Below are positions 1 through 10,883 of a DNA stretch of 64,000 nucleotides, piece after piece (the stretch's first letter is position 1; every line of letters begins with the position of its first letter). Source of the stretch: Tethya wilhelma (taxonomy: Eukaryota; Porifera; Demospongiae; Tethyida; Tethyidae); contig CAXIPT010000010.1 of assembly GCA_964030475.1 (NCBI GenBank), forward strand, positions 192,177 through 256,176, read 5' to 3'. Made by a program: the position numbers and the translations under genes. The notes below the pieces were generated by a model. It made no database searches, had not been told where the DNA came from, and saw nothing but the letters and a program-made list of their open reading frames with translations.

Positions 1-600
1 TCTCAGTATTAGGAATACAAGAGCTAAATAATATTATAATATTATTACTGTGATATCAAACGTTTACTGGGGAGTTTTCCAAGGGATAAATTCATGAGTG
101 CCATAGGCATGAGTGTTATACTTTCAAGTGGGCTTTCCCCATAAAAGTTGGATCAAAATAGTTTCCTGTCACAGGCTGGCATCTTCTTTCACGAAATGTT
201 GTGTGGCAAATCGTGATGACCATTACCAATTCACGAATAGAAACCACAAGTACATGTATATATGCAGGAAACACTAGCATTTTGCACTAATTTACAATAC
301 GTCAATATTGGTTCCAATTCAATTAGGCGCTGCCTGAAAATAATTCGTTTCCAAAAAAGGTGGCTCTAGATCTAATCGAAACAGTAATAATTGTAGTCAT
401 GGCTATAAAGGGCATGCACCTAAATGTGGAATTGCATGAATGTTGCACACAAACGAGTTTCATTTTGTTGTAACCATCATATTCGTTCTAATATATAAGC
501 GCCTTAATTCCTAATCACACCAGACTCTCTCCTTTCCTAGACTTCAGTAACTATTCACAGGGAGGGAGCCTATATATGGGAATGAGGCTAACCAACTGAC
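1..600. other. gene-free AT-rich stretch
   Basis: I see no supported gene here. The last 60 bases contain a remnant of the AGAGCCTGG-type repeat that also sits in the dynein c-d introns elsewhere in the window. Confidence 0.5.
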
Positions 601-795
601 CTTGTCATGTGGGCTTGAGCCACCCTATACGAGCAAAAAACAGTGGGATCTTCAGCTGCGGCAAACATGAGCCTCACACGAGGCACCCAGTAGTTGATGT
701 GGTCCTCACAGCCTGGTGACCCCTGGCCATGCAGTGCTGGGAGCAGCAACCTTATCATGGTCACTGACCTTCCTAGCTGACTGAGTGGAGGCACC
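601..795 (-). pseudogene. dynein heavy chain exon c copy (module F), degraded
   Basis: On the minus strand this matches the third coding exon (exon c) of the DNAH1-type gene at 60808-60992, the segment encoding ...HINYWVPRVRLMFAAEDP.... It carries extra bases relative to that exon, including in the stretches matching the FAAEDP region and the GQESPG region, so the frame is broken. The sequence ends about 40 bases later at the contig join at 836, so neighbouring exons may be missing because of the assembly. It is one of at least five copies of this exon in the window. Confidence 0.75.
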
Positions 796-835
796 CTACA
801 ACAGAATAAATGTGCATGGATGGAAAAGAAAATAT

Positions 836-879
836 NGAACCCTATCTTCGTCGGCAGCGTCAGATGTGTATAAGAACAG
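836..879. other. contig join followed by sequencing-adapter sequence
   Basis: A single n at 836 is followed at 848-879 by a 32-base run. It matches the Nextera transposase read-1 adapter, ending in the 19-base mosaic end, with one base missing (AAGAACAG instead of AAGAGACAG). This is artificial sequence left in the assembly, so the junction between the dynein copy on the left and the NHL fragment on the right cannot be trusted. Confidence 0.93.
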
Positions 880-888
880 TACGCTTGC

Positions 889-1158
889 TTGGGAGAGTTT
901 CAACTTTCATTCAGCAAGAAAGACAATGGTTGGTTGCACTGCCCATCTGGTGTGTGTGCAGCTGGTCAGTTTGTGTATGTTGTTGAGTATGGTGGGTGTT
1001 GTATCTCTGTGTTTAGTAGAGATGGTCAGTTTGTTACATCATTTGGTAAGAGAGGAAAGAAAGAAGGAGAATTTAGTGCTCCTTATGGAATTTGTATTGA
1101 TTGTGATGGTTTTGTTTATGTTTGTGATTATAGTAATGGTAGAGTGCAAGTGTTTTAG
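889..1158 (+). pseudogene. NHL-repeat protein fragment
   Basis: About 89 codons encode roughly two NHL beta-propeller repeats. Recognisable elements are PSGVCAAGQFVYVVEYGG, VFSRDGQFVTSFG, and GEFSAPYGICIDCDGFVYVCD ending in NGRVQVF, followed at once by TAG. NHL propellers usually have five or six blades and sit at the C-terminus of TRIM-type proteins as protein or RNA binding modules. There is no ATG, RING or B-box here, and the left side abuts adapter sequence at 848-879. It is therefore a gene fragment, either a real relic or a gene end cut by the contig join. Confidence 0.7.
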
Positions 1159-1510
1159 CCAGTGTCAATATAGTATTGTACAGGACACACTTCAATGAAG
1201 ACATGTAGCTAGAATGCTTTTTCAAAATTTTGGTAGCCAGCTAAAGATACTTTTTATTAACTTTTGTTTTAATACTGGTTAATTTTATTGTTTACAACAA
1301 CAAAAAGATTTAGTATTTCACAAATCAAAATGTATATAATTGGCAGATCACTGCAGTCTCTGTAAATGTATTATAATAGTATGAAGCATTAAAAAGTTCA
1401 TTCAACTCGCTAGACTTGAAGTTTTCAACAGCTCTGAGTTATAATTGCCTAAGCAAACAAAGTGGATCTAACTTGGCCAGGGGCCTGTATAAACTTTTGT
1501 TGCTAGGCAA
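1159..1510. other. gene-free stretch
   Basis: AT-rich sequence in which I recognise no gene or repeat. Confidence 0.4.
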
Positions 1511-1513
1511 TGG

Positions 1514-1602
1514 AAAACAAACAACACTCACGCCCACACCAACACACACCCACACCCACACCCACTCCCCCCCCCCCACACACACACACACATACACACA
1601 CA
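1514..1602. repeat. CA/CCCACA microsatellite
   Basis: An imperfect CA-rich simple repeat with an interior run of C. It lies directly beside the dynein exon d copy, as comparable CA/GT repeats do at 25770-25792 and 44095-44170. It is therefore part of the ancestral donor-side intron sequence of exon d. Both overlapping Thr/His/Pro ORFs across it are repeat artefacts. Confidence 0.85.
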
Positions 1603-1650
1603 CACCTGGGATGGTTGAGCCTCTCTGATGACCTGGCCACCTCCACCAAA
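1603..1650 (-). pseudogene. 3' part of dynein exon d, inversion-split (module D)
   Basis: On the minus strand this is the end of dynein exon d (VEVARSSERLNHP plus the splice donor). Homology stops abruptly near 1648. The missing first two thirds of the exon lie about 0.9 kb away at 2512-2605 on the opposite strand. An inversion of the intervening segment explains both pieces. Confidence 0.8.
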
Positions 1651-1962
1651 TTTTACATAGGGGAAGAGAGGCTGGAAATAATTAAGCTAGTCATTATTTT
1701 CTCAATCCATGGATTGTATATTGTCAAGCCTGGGAATGATCTCTGCGCCATTAAGGCCCGGGTCACCAGTGAAACTCATTAAAATTTCACAATGTTATGA
1801 ATCTTATTTTTTAATCATACATTATTGTATGGTGAATGTTCATCAATTAATGTAAAGTATAGCCCTTACTTAACATTTTGATAAAGTTGTGAAACCACAA
1901 AGTGAAAGTATTCAATTAAGGTTTAACCAACTTTCAAATTTACCTATTAATTAATAAACATC

Positions 1963-2251
1963 TAATTAAACGCTATAGTAGGACTGTTGCCATGGTAACC
2001 AAATTTTTATGACAAAATCTGAAGATCATAAACTTGATTTTAAGCGGAGGATTTTTTTACTATGGAGAGATATTGCCATTTTTACCGAATTTTACGCATA
2101 ATTTTAGCGTGCCTTAAATGAAAAGTGCTCCGTAACTCACTATGGCAACAAGTTATTAAAAAATCCTCCACTGAAAATTAATATTTTGATGCTATAAGTA
2201 TGTCATAAATTTTGGTTGCCATGGCAACAGTCCTTAATTGCCGTTTAATTA
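1963..2251. mobile_element. foldback MITE whose arms contain X-box palindromes
   Basis: The two ends are inverted copies of each other. The left arm starts TAATTAAACG and the right arm ends CGTTTAATTA. The arms read inward through GGACTGTTGCCATGG and matching sequence to an inner pair around the AGCGGAGGATTTTTT / AAAAAATCCTCC blocks. Each arm holds a 14-base RFX-type palindrome: GTTGCCATGGTAAC at 1986-1999 and GTTGCCATGGCAAC at 2215-2228. It is non-coding and about 290 bp. Confidence 0.8.
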
Positions 2252-2511
2252 AAACGTTAATATAATGAATATTAATTAGGTCACATGATCAAATGATTTT
2301 GCAAAAAGTTCAGGATGGATACAAGATTATTCATGTTTGTTTCCATGGTGATAGCGCGTTCCGTTAGTACGTTATTCAAATTTTGCATAAAATTTTGCCT
2401 TAATTAGTTACTATATGTGACCCAGGCCTTAATAGCGCTGAGATGCTATATAGCTAGTTATTCTTATTGATCACTCCACGAGTTGATTCTTGTTCCGTGA
2501 TCATTGTTCAG

Positions 2512-2605
2512 GCAAAAGACGGAGGCCTTGCTGAGGTACCACCTCTATGTGGACTGTATGCCTCCTGAGGGCATGCAGACCATGACCAGGAGCACAGTGG
2601 AGAGG
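2512..2605 (+). pseudogene. 5' part of dynein exon d, inverted (module D)
   Basis: The splice acceptor (TTGTTCAG) and the first two thirds of dynein exon d are present on the plus strand, encoding QKTEALLRYHLYVDCMPPEG and onward to the VER codons. Homology stops at 2605. The surrounding module D dynein sequence (2606-3480) is on the minus strand, so this piece is reversed relative to its context. Confidence 0.8.
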
Positions 2606-2816
2606 AAACTACAAAGAATTTAGTTAAGGGAGAGAGCCTGGTACGTGAAATCTTGCAAATGGATCAGTGTACTCAGAAAACAATAGAAACTTTCTGCTGT
2701 CTCTCTACAGGCAACATCATTCATGCAATTGCAATACACCAACCAACATTCTTGTTTCCTAGACTTTAGCTACTAATCACAGGAAAAGAGCCTAGGAACA
2801 AGGCTAACCATCTGAC

Positions 2817-3001
2817 CTTGTCATGTGGGCATGAGCCACCCTACGGGCAAACACGGTGGGATCTTCAGCTGCGAACATGAACCTCACACGAGGCACCCAG
2901 TAGTTGATGTGGTCCTCACAGCCTGGTGACTCCTTGCCAGTGCTGGGAGGAGCAACCTTATCATGGTCACTGGCCTTCCCAGCTGACTGAGTTGGGGCAC
3001 T
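2817..3001 (-). pseudogene. dynein exon c copy (module D)
   Basis: A 185-base minus-strand exon, the same length as 60808-60992, with a donor (AAG|GTCAG) and an acceptor (TTTAG). It encodes the PTQSAGK...CEDHINYWVPRV segment. Going upstream on the minus strand, the sequence runs from intron b-c directly into the TM1-proximal promoter sequence (around 3130-3160). Exons 1, a and b have therefore been deleted, and the copy cannot start a dynein. Confidence 0.8.
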
Positions 3002-3004
3002 CTA

Positions 3005-3558
3005 AAGAAGGACATGATGGGTAGGTTACTGCAATATTGATAGCAATGAAAGAGTGTACATGAATACAGAACGTAAGGATATAGAGGAAAAGTAATTGTG
3101 GGATATTAAGTGCTTTATATTGTGCGGGTTTGAGGTAACTCTTCTCAAAATTACTGTTCTTTTGATGAAAGAGAGATTCAAAGAGACTGAAAGTGTTTGT
3201 GTGGGGTGGTGGATGGGTTTGTGTGTGTAGGTATAAAGGCTGGAGATTTGATAGGAAATAAAACATGTATTTCTTAGGCAACTGATTCATGCCCACATGA
3301 ATCCATACACAAACATCAGACAATGTATAAAACTGTAATGTCCATACACAAAAGAACGATACCTTTGACCTAGCTATATGCCTCTGTTCAAGAGCTAACA
3401 CATCAGTTGGGTAGAAAATTTCGTAAAAATATAAACATGTGTGACTTTCAAGTCTATCATTCAAATGACCAAAATAGCACACGCAAGTTAAATTCTAAAT
3501 CACTAAATCATTGGTCAACTAATAACAGCTGTTTGCTTTATTAAATATCAGTTTCAAA
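3005..3558. promoter_or_regulatory. upstream region of TM1 gene D (deleted head-to-head promoter)
   Basis: From about 3165 to 3558 this matches the region between TM1 and the dynein gene at 59461-59900. It includes the ATTCATG-TGGG-CATGAAT dyad and the GTTGCCTAAGAAAT element in reverse orientation near 3270-3306. The dynein-proximal part is missing. Confidence 0.6.
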
Positions 3559-5381
3559 ATGTTGATTTTCTATCTTCTAACCATAGCTCTGGCTGTTTCA
3601 GCAAAAGCTTGTACAATGAAAAGTTCTGATCACAGTTGTCCAATTTGGAGTGTACCAGGTCCCAATGATACTTGCACATATGGATCTACAGTTCAAAACC
3701 AAGTTACGTGTGTAGATGGAAATATTGTCATATTTCCATTTGCTACTGTATTTCACTCTACCCAAGAAATAATGAAGATTTACTCAAGTCCCCAGTAATT
3801 GGCTACTGCATTCAAAGGTGTTACATTTCAACACATGATACCAGATACATGTTTGGTCAATCTAAGATGATAGTGAACAGCAGCTACAGCAATGACTCTA
3901 AAGAAATCAACCGTGCTCTCTGCAGTGATCTTCAAATAAATCGAACTGGACTAATTTGTGGCAGTTGTGACTATGACAATGATTATGCACCTCCAGTCTA
4001 CTCTTACAGTTCCTACTGCGTAAAATGTACTGGAGACTACAACCTGAAATGGCTGGAGTACATTGGTGTGGCATATCTACCACTGACTGTGCTATATCTC
4101 TTCATAGTTATAATATTTAGGATTTCAGTGATTTCACCTAGACTTCATGGCTTTGTTACAACATGTCAGATCATGACATCACCAAATTTGTTACGTTATG
4201 TGGAAGTATTTCAAAACAGACATTGGCTATTAAATGGAAAACTCACCATAGTAATACTACTTACATTAAACTTCTACAGTATGTGGAATCTTGATTTCTT
4301 CCGCAGTGCGTACCCTCCATTTTGTATCCACCCTAACCTAAGCACCCTTGGGACTCGTGCTCTTGACTATGGTGTGGCCATCTATCCTCTACTGTTGATT
4401 GTACTTACATACATCTTGGTAACACTTCACGACAGACACATATTCTTTGTACGACTGTGGAGGCCTTTCTACAAGTGCTTTAGGTTTTTACGTAATGAGT
4501 GGGACCTTAAGACATCTCTTGTGAGTGCTTTTGCAACTTTCATTCTTTTGTCATATGTAAAGATCTTGAATGTTTCAATGGATCTTCTCACTCCAATAAC
4601 AGTGTATGATTGGTATGGAAATGAAGTAAGTAAACCTCTCTTAAAGCTAGATGCAACAGTTGAGTATTTTGGGAAGGATCACTTGCCTTATGCCTTACTG
4701 GCAATATTTATGTGCTCAGTGTTCAATGTTCTGCCATTGCTTCTCTTATGCTTGTACCCTTGTCGATGTTTTCACAAGGCTTTGAACTACTTCAACCTAC
4801 ACAGCCATAGAGTGCACACCTTTGTAGAGGTCTTTCAGGGCTGCTTCAAAACACATCCTCGAGACTGCAGACACTTTGCTGCTGTGTACATTTTCCTGAG
4901 GTTCATCAATATAGTCATTTCTTCCCTTGCACCAGTCATCTTCTACTTGGTTATTGGAGGGGCTATAATGCTTGCTGTTGCAATTGCTTTAGTTCTTTTA
5001 AAACCATACAAATCAAACTTGGCTAATACAATTGACACCATTCTTTTTTCAGTTTTGACTTTGGTCTATTATACTATTCCCTTGGTGGATCCAGTCAGAC
5101 GTGGAATATGGCACAAATACAATTTTTTGTATGAAATATTGCTGTTTGCATTAGGAGCATGCCACCTACTGTTTGCTATTGGTATTCTGCTCTATCCACT
5201 TCAACCCAAAAAACTCAAGACCTTTTGTTTGTCAACCTTTCAACGAGTGAAAAGGCAAGCAATGTTGAGTCAAAGCCCAACCCCAACTGAAGAGTCACCA
5301 CTACTGTCTACTGCAAGCCACCAAGACTACAGTCTCAGTGCTCCCACTACGATAACAATTGATGTCAGAAACTTATCCTGA
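3559..5381 (+). CDS. TM1 family multipass membrane protein (copy D), one frameshift
   Basis: An intronless gene of about 600 codons, paralogous to 40399-42222. It has a signal peptide (MLIFYLLTIALAVSAKA), a Cys-rich ectodomain with NRTGLICGSC, about eight membrane segments, and the cytosolic tail TPTEESPLLSTASHQDYSL. The frame is broken once. A run of four T in the paralogs is three T near 3738-3741, so the first 60 codons lie in another frame from the rest (3742-5381 open). It also has Tyr for a conserved Cys (TCTYGS versus TCTCGS). Residues around 4190-4270 differ strongly from the other copies. It could be a recent pseudogene or an intact gene with one base-call error. Function unknown. 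Confidence 0.75.
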
Positions 5382-5704
5382 TAACAATTTTATTCCACAG
5401 TGGACCACACTTCCATTGAATGCATTTTAGAGAGTATAGCTGCACACACTGATATATATTATGGATATACATATAAAAGTTTAGCTACATCATAGTAGTA
5501 AAATAGATAGTAGAATAGATAATATGGTAGATTGGACTCTACTGCTATTTCTGTCCTGTTCTATAGTGGTTGCTAATTATGTGTAAAGTGGTTTACAAAT
5601 TAATTTGATACAATCATACATTATATGATAAGGGAATCAAGAGGGGGTATCAAATAATGAACTACAAAATCTCAAGATCTCAAGCAGTAAAAATACTGCT
5701 ATAG
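5382..5704. other. 3' flank of TM1 gene D
   Basis: AT-rich 3' flanking sequence. Related but diverged 3' flanks follow other TM1 copies at 28056-28250, 28525-28800 and 35950-36290. Confidence 0.5.
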
Positions 5705-6647
5705 CTAAAGTCCATCTGGTTTGAGAATGTCGCTGGAAGTGATTCAAAAGTAATGAAGGCACCGATGGTGCACAAGCCTCAGCACATTCAACTAGCTAGC
5801 TAGTGCATGCATATTTGATAAACAATCACCTTATAGGTGCACAGTGACACTGTCACAGCCACATCACAACTCTCAGTGTGATGAAGCAGCAATAAGTCAC
5901 ACATAACAAAGCCTGATCCATGTATACTAGCTGCTCTAAAGCTGATATTCAGCTAGCCTGAACCATTCAGGCCACACTGCATGACATGATGAAGCAACAC
6001 TGACACACTTGAAGTAAGAAGTAAACTATGATGCATAGTTCTACAAAATATTATCTCACTAAATTTAACCTAAAATCAATTGAGTTACATACCTGTGCAA
6101 GCAGCTTAGCCAACTAAACCAAGCACATCCTAATCAGATCCAGAGCTCTGATCTGATGGTGTCCAACTGTAGTTCTAGATAACGCACACTATACATGGGC
6201 GTGGTCGATGGGTGTGGTTTCGAAGCTAAGTGTTCAAAGAAGCACAAAAGCCTCAAATCTCAGAAACTACAGCGTTTTGTAAGATTCTACACAACAAATA
6301 TCTAGATAATTTCGATTCATGAACATAATATCCTTCCGTTTGGATCACAGAGCTGCCATTCTTCAGATAATCTAGTAACAGACAGACAGACACACAGACA
6401 AAACGACTACCGTAATCCTCTGCACGTGCTTTGCACATGTCGAGGCTTAATGAGATACATGCAATACTTTTCATATGGGGGGAAATAGCTAACTTTTGAC
6501 TGATAAGGAATAGAAAGCTGGAAAAGCAACCAAAAGAATGGGGAGAACGAGCACTTTCAATGCTACTTGAAATTTTGAAATTCGGTGGATAATTTAGAAA
6601 GTATTCAATTTTTTTTTACCGACACTCTTACACCAGATAGACTTTAG
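5705..6647. mobile_element. DNA transposon relic with AAAGTCCATCTGG ends
   Basis: The left end reads CTAAAGTCCATCTGGTTTGA and the right end is its inverted counterpart (ACACCAGATAGACTTTAG). A shorter relative, with the same two ends and the middle removed, lies at 62728-62970 in a dynein intron. No transposase ORF is visible, so it is non-autonomous. It encloses another repeat at about 6190-6450. Confidence 0.65.
6190..6450 (-). repeat. interspersed repeat R2 (CGTGC...GCACATG / CTGTCTGTC family)
   Basis: Related sequences lie at 14046-14240, 29684-29935, about 18775-18900 and about 44950-45120. Shared blocks are a CCTCGGCACATGC-like start, GGATTACGGTAGTCGTTTTGT, TCTGTCTGTC, the motif GTTGCTGAGATTTGAGGCTTTTG, and GTGTGCGTTATCTAG at the far end. 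No coding potential is seen. Confidence 0.65.
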
Positions 6648-8690
6648 GTGGAACAGCTGGGTTTAACGTCCACATTTGCATATAATTATTGTGCAGCTCA
6701 CTACTATTCTGCAGGTTTAGTGTTTTTCTGCAAAACTTTAACTACAAATGAAAAGCAATGACAATAGCAGTAGACATCAGAGAAGTTCTTTCAGCAAGAA
6801 AAATTCTTTTTGTTGTGAGCCTAAGCAGCTGCTAAATGCTATGATGATTAACAGAAAAAGGATAGGGTTATGGTTTCTGGACGGTTTAATTTATTCTTGA
6901 AACAGTTTTATTAATGCCTCATCCCTAGGTACTCATGACCTAGCTTTAACCCACTCCAGAATGAAACTGTATGGTAGTGAACCACTGGATACAAAAATGT
7001 ATATATAGTTACAGCAANCGATCACTTCAAAGTAGTTCGAGGAATTGTATCATAAATGTTAGCTATTGCTGTTATATAATTTCCATCTCTGCATGCTGTG
7101 CATTATATAGGGGAGGAATGGGGAGGAATATTATAATGCACAATGTCATGCAATTATTAATGCAGTGCTGATTGGAAATAGATAATTATCCATAATGTTC
7201 ATGTTACAAAATTATTATGAGCACTCAGAAACACTCCTCATAATTATATCTATTGCATGTTATATACTGTATAGCCAAAATATTTGGCACAAAACAAACC
7301 ATATTGAGTCGAGTGTCATGCACTCTCCGCACTTAAATGTATTATATGAATGCATGAATGTATGTATGAATGTATGAATGTATGTATGTATGTATGTATG
7401 TATGTATGTATGTTTATGATATTATTATTATTATAATATGCGGATTGAGTTTGCTATGTGCTCAATAATTGATATCAAATCTGTATAATCATACTAGCTA
7501 ATGTACATATGATAATATTATACAGTATATACATGTGTAAAGGTTGTAACAAAATTAAAGCGGAACCAACTGATGAGTCCCGCCGCTATATTGAAATAAG
7601 GGATGAAAGGTTTAATATTACTAACCCTTTAGGGCCATAATTATATACCACATTTTGAGTAAACCTAATTAAGCTGAATTCAAAAGCTGGTTATAGATAA
7701 ACCTCTTTTGTGATTATCCTTGAACTCCAGGCTCAGTATTGCTTTAATTTGTAGCTAGACTAATATTTACGCATGCAACGCTTAGACTTGTAGTTTAGCT
7801 TAGCTATATATCCCCGGCTTATACTATACATATACCATAACTATATAGAAAGAATTTTATAGTACAACACACTTTTACTGCTGCTTTTGCTAACTTTTGG
7901 TAGCTTTGTGAGTCTGGTAGGTATATTAATTTTCCAGCTCTGATAGTTAGTTTCCTGCCCGACATACAGCAAGCTTAATAATATTCAGACATTAGCAACC
8001 ACAGCTATGCTATAGTGCATCGAATGACAAAATATCCATAACTATTAATAAAATGATAATCATGGCCCTAAAGTGGTACAATAATATTATACCTATTGGT
8101 TATACTAATATGCCAAGGTCCATGGCAAGCTTTATGTAAGATTGCTGATAGGTGAAGTTAATTGCTATATATACCTGATGAGTGATGACGCCAGGAGCTG
8201 GTATTCTGTGCATGCGTTACGTACTTGACTGCATGGTCATTTCCAGTTTTGGTCTTTTACAATTTCAAGATATTTCTCAGCAGGTTATCTCAAGTTTCAC
8301 CAAATTGGTCAACTTTTTCAAGACATAATTATTGCTCAGCAAAGTTTTCATCGTGCTGTGTTCTGGAATCAGTCTTACTAGTATATAAGCCATGGATGCT
8401 ATACTCACTATGTCATAACATCAGCAGCTGGTACAAGCAGTCCGCTAGTATTATTACCTTGTGGGATACAAGTAAAAAGAGCCACACCACCTCTGAGAGG
8501 ACTCTGTCTGCAGGTGAAGCGTCGGTCAGCAGGGAGGACCAGGAGAGTGGTCCCAAGTAGGCTGCTAACAAGTCAGAGCCTCTCACAGTGTCACAACCAA
8601 TTGCACAAGAACTATCTTTGAAAGATGTAATACAATATTCTCAGGTATTTACTGCTACTCACGACGCAGTATATTATATTTATGCACATA
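6648..8690. other. gene-free stretch with ATGT microsatellite
   Basis: Contains a contig join (n at 7018) and a (TGTA)n microsatellite at about 7350-7412. The 111-codon ORF at 8225-8560 has no recognisable domain and I do not support it as a gene. Confidence 0.5.
7350..7412. repeat. (ATGT)n microsatellite
   Basis: An uninterrupted tetranucleotide run, preceded by imperfect GAATGTAT units. Confidence 0.9.
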
Positions 8691-8697
8691 GAGAATA

Positions 8698-8902
8698 CCG
8701 TATAGCGGGAAATTTTCGTGGGGGAAAATTTTTGCGTTTTCGTCTTGAATAGAAATTCACAGGGAAAATTTTCGTGGATTGCATCTCAACATTACCTGAC
8801 GACCACATACCTTACAAATTTTATGGGAAAAATTTTCGCGGAAAGCTGCCAAACTGTGAAAGTTGCAAAAATTTTCCCCCACGAAAATTTCCCGCTATAC
8901 AG
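8698..8902. mobile_element. TA-flanked foldback MITE (CCGTATAGCGGG ends)
   Basis: Long inverted arms begin CCGTATAGCGGGAAATTTTC and end in the reverse complement (GAAAATTTCCCGCTATACAG). TA lies on both sides (8696-8697 and 8903-8904), as expected for a Tc1/mariner-type target duplication. Non-coding. Confidence 0.8.
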
Positions 8903-9016
8903 TATTTAGACTTTGAATTAGTGTTGGAAGCCACTAAATTAAAATTAATGGCATTTCTATCAAAGATGAGCTTCTATTAAAAGTGTACATGTTGCATGCT
9001 CACGTACGTGCTCACA

Positions 9017-9220
9017 CCGTATACCGCTTAATTTTCGTGGTACTTAACTTTCGCGGTTTTCGTGGATCGAACGTTATCCACGAAAATTGTTCAACGAAAA
9101 ATTGCGTGCTCATATGCGTGCGCACACGAATGATATCAATCCGCGAAACTTATTCAACGAAAATCTGCAATAGCGCAATGCACGAAAATTAAGTTACCTC
9201 GAAAATTAAGCGGTATACGG
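9017..9220. mobile_element. foldback MITE (CCGTATACCGCTTAATTTTCG ends)
   Basis: The arms CCGTATACCGCTTAATTTTC and GAAAATTAAGCGGTATACGG are inverted copies. The length (about 204 bp) and the CCGTAT terminus match the neighbouring element at 8698-8902. The same CCRTA terminus recurs at 25143-25497 and 63330-63512. Confidence 0.8.
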
Positions 9221-9619
9221 TATGACAATCAATCATGCACATGTCGATGTCAGTCACCCTACAGGCAACCTTGTAAGCATATAGGGTTAACAGCAAACTC
9301 AGCCTACAATCATGGTGGTTCTACTAATGAACAAATAAGGGATAATATTAAAAACTTTATGGGACAATAATTATTATGATCATTTAGAGCATGAATTACG
9401 TCAAGAGTGTATTAGAGAGAGTACGCAACAACATACACGAAGTATTGCATACGCATTTTGACTGAATGACGTCACGTTGTCGTGTTCATGAATTTCAATA
9501 AGTGGGTGTGATGCATGAATATCATTAGTGCTGCATAGCACATGTTAAGTTATGGCTTCGCAATTCGATCAACTTGCATGCCACGTGGCTGCAAACTACG
9601 CGCGTGTATGTGAAAGAAG

Positions 9620-10783
9620 ATGTCTAAGAGGAAGAAGCAGCAAGGTAAAAAACTGACCAAGAAAGAGGTCAATAGAGTTGCAGAGGGCATCAAAGCAGAG
9701 ACAAATGTAAGAGAACTTTCTGTATCTATTCTGGAGGAAGTTTCTAAACTTCCACAACTGGAACTGTACCCAGAGAGGCGAAATTTTTTGCAAGTTGTGG
9801 AACAAGAGCATGGTACAGAGTTTGAGAGTTTAATTAGTAGTCTGTGTCAGAAATATTCTGACCTGTTGGTTTCATTTCATGGAAAGAATAGTTACATGCA
9901 GTTGCAAATTCACTGGCATGACTACATACGATCTGTGGCAGCTTTTGTCTACCTACAATATGATAATGATGCACAAATAGTCGATGATGAGTATTGTGAT
10001 ATTGCAACACAACCTGTCACAAATGCATGGCTATCACTAGTGACAGCAGTGAACATGGGTCAAAGTAATGGCATTGACAAAGAGACACAATTTTCCATGT
10101 TACATGCATTTGCAAAGTTGGTATACCATGATGAACATAGTAAAGCTCTAACTCTAGCCAATCCAGTCTCTGAACCTCATCTCACTGGCAACCAGTCATT
10201 AGAATCTGCAGAGTCACCTGAAAATGAAATGCAGCCACTTATTCATATGTGTGGAAGTCAGTTGTGTAGGATCATGAGTGTGAAAAAGAGAGAATTTGAA
10301 AAGGCTAAACGAAGAGGCTCAGACAAAGCTATTCATCTCGAAGAAATAATACAGTTGGTTAATGATATGTGTATGACTGCAACTGATAAATACCATTATC
10401 ACCATTTGTTACCATCATGTGATGAAGGTGGTATGCTCTTTCCAAATAACAAGTTGTTTGGTTTTCTGAAGCAATTTGATTCTGTTGTGAGGAAAGAAAT
10501 CACCCGAAATATCTTTGAAAAACATGGTGAAAATGCATTCAAAAAAATTACAGATAGTATGGATTCACATAAAGAGTGTCTCTATGCTACATTTTCCAAA
10601 ACATTTCCTTCATTTAGCAGTGATACAAAGCGAGAGGTTTACAGTTTGCTGTTCGATAAAATGGTTAATTTAAGGAAAAAGGACATGCAAACCAGCTGGG
10701 AACGAGGATCAGGAACATCTATAACTTTAAATTTACGTGACGAATTGAAACCACATGCTGCAAAAAAGAACACTGATAATTAA
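9620..10783 (+). CDS. uncharacterised 387-aa basic-start protein
   Basis: A single long ORF starting ATG-TCT-AAG with a strongly basic N-terminus (MSKRKKQQGKKLTKKE), which could be a nuclear localisation signal. The body is mixed alpha-helical and soluble, with no signal peptide or membrane segment, and it ends DELKPHAAKKNTDN. I do not recognise a domain. It lies tail-to-tail with a transposase fragment 100 bp downstream and inside repeat-rich DNA. It could therefore be the accessory ORF of a DNA transposon rather than a host gene. The open frame over 388 codons in AT-rich DNA supports recent protein coding. Upstream sequence shows no clear splice acceptor, so I use the first ATG. Confidence 0.6.
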   Translation: MSKRKKQQGKKLTKKEVNRVAEGIKAETNVRELSVSILEEVSKLPQLELYPERRNFLQVVEQEHGTEFESLISSLCQKYSDLLVSFHGKNSYMQLQIHWHDYIRSVAAFVYLQYDNDAQIVDDEYCDIATQPVTNAWLSLVTAVNMGQSNGIDKETQFSMLHAFAKLVYHDEHSKALTLANPVSEPHLTGNQSLESAESPENEMQPLIHMCGSQLCRIMSVKKREFEKAKRRGSDKAIHLEEIIQLVNDMCMTATDKYHYHHLLPSCDEGGMLFPNNKLFGFLKQFDSVVRKEITRNIFEKHGENAFKKITDSMDSHKECLYATFSKTFPSFSSDTKREVYSLLFDKMVNLRKKDMQTSWERGSGTSITLNLRDELKPHAAKKNTDN

Positions 10784-10883
10784 TACAATGATGATGATTA
10801 TATACATTACAACTGATTATTAGCACATTATTATTACACACACACACATATAGTTACTGTTTGCATATATATACTACATATAG

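Noticed and set aside
785..1198. 137-codon ORF
   Set aside because: It spans the n and adapter sequence and overlaps the NHL frame out of phase.
8225..8560. 111-codon ORF as a gene
   Set aside because: No ATG-proximal context, domain or homologous copy; composition like the surrounding non-coding DNA.
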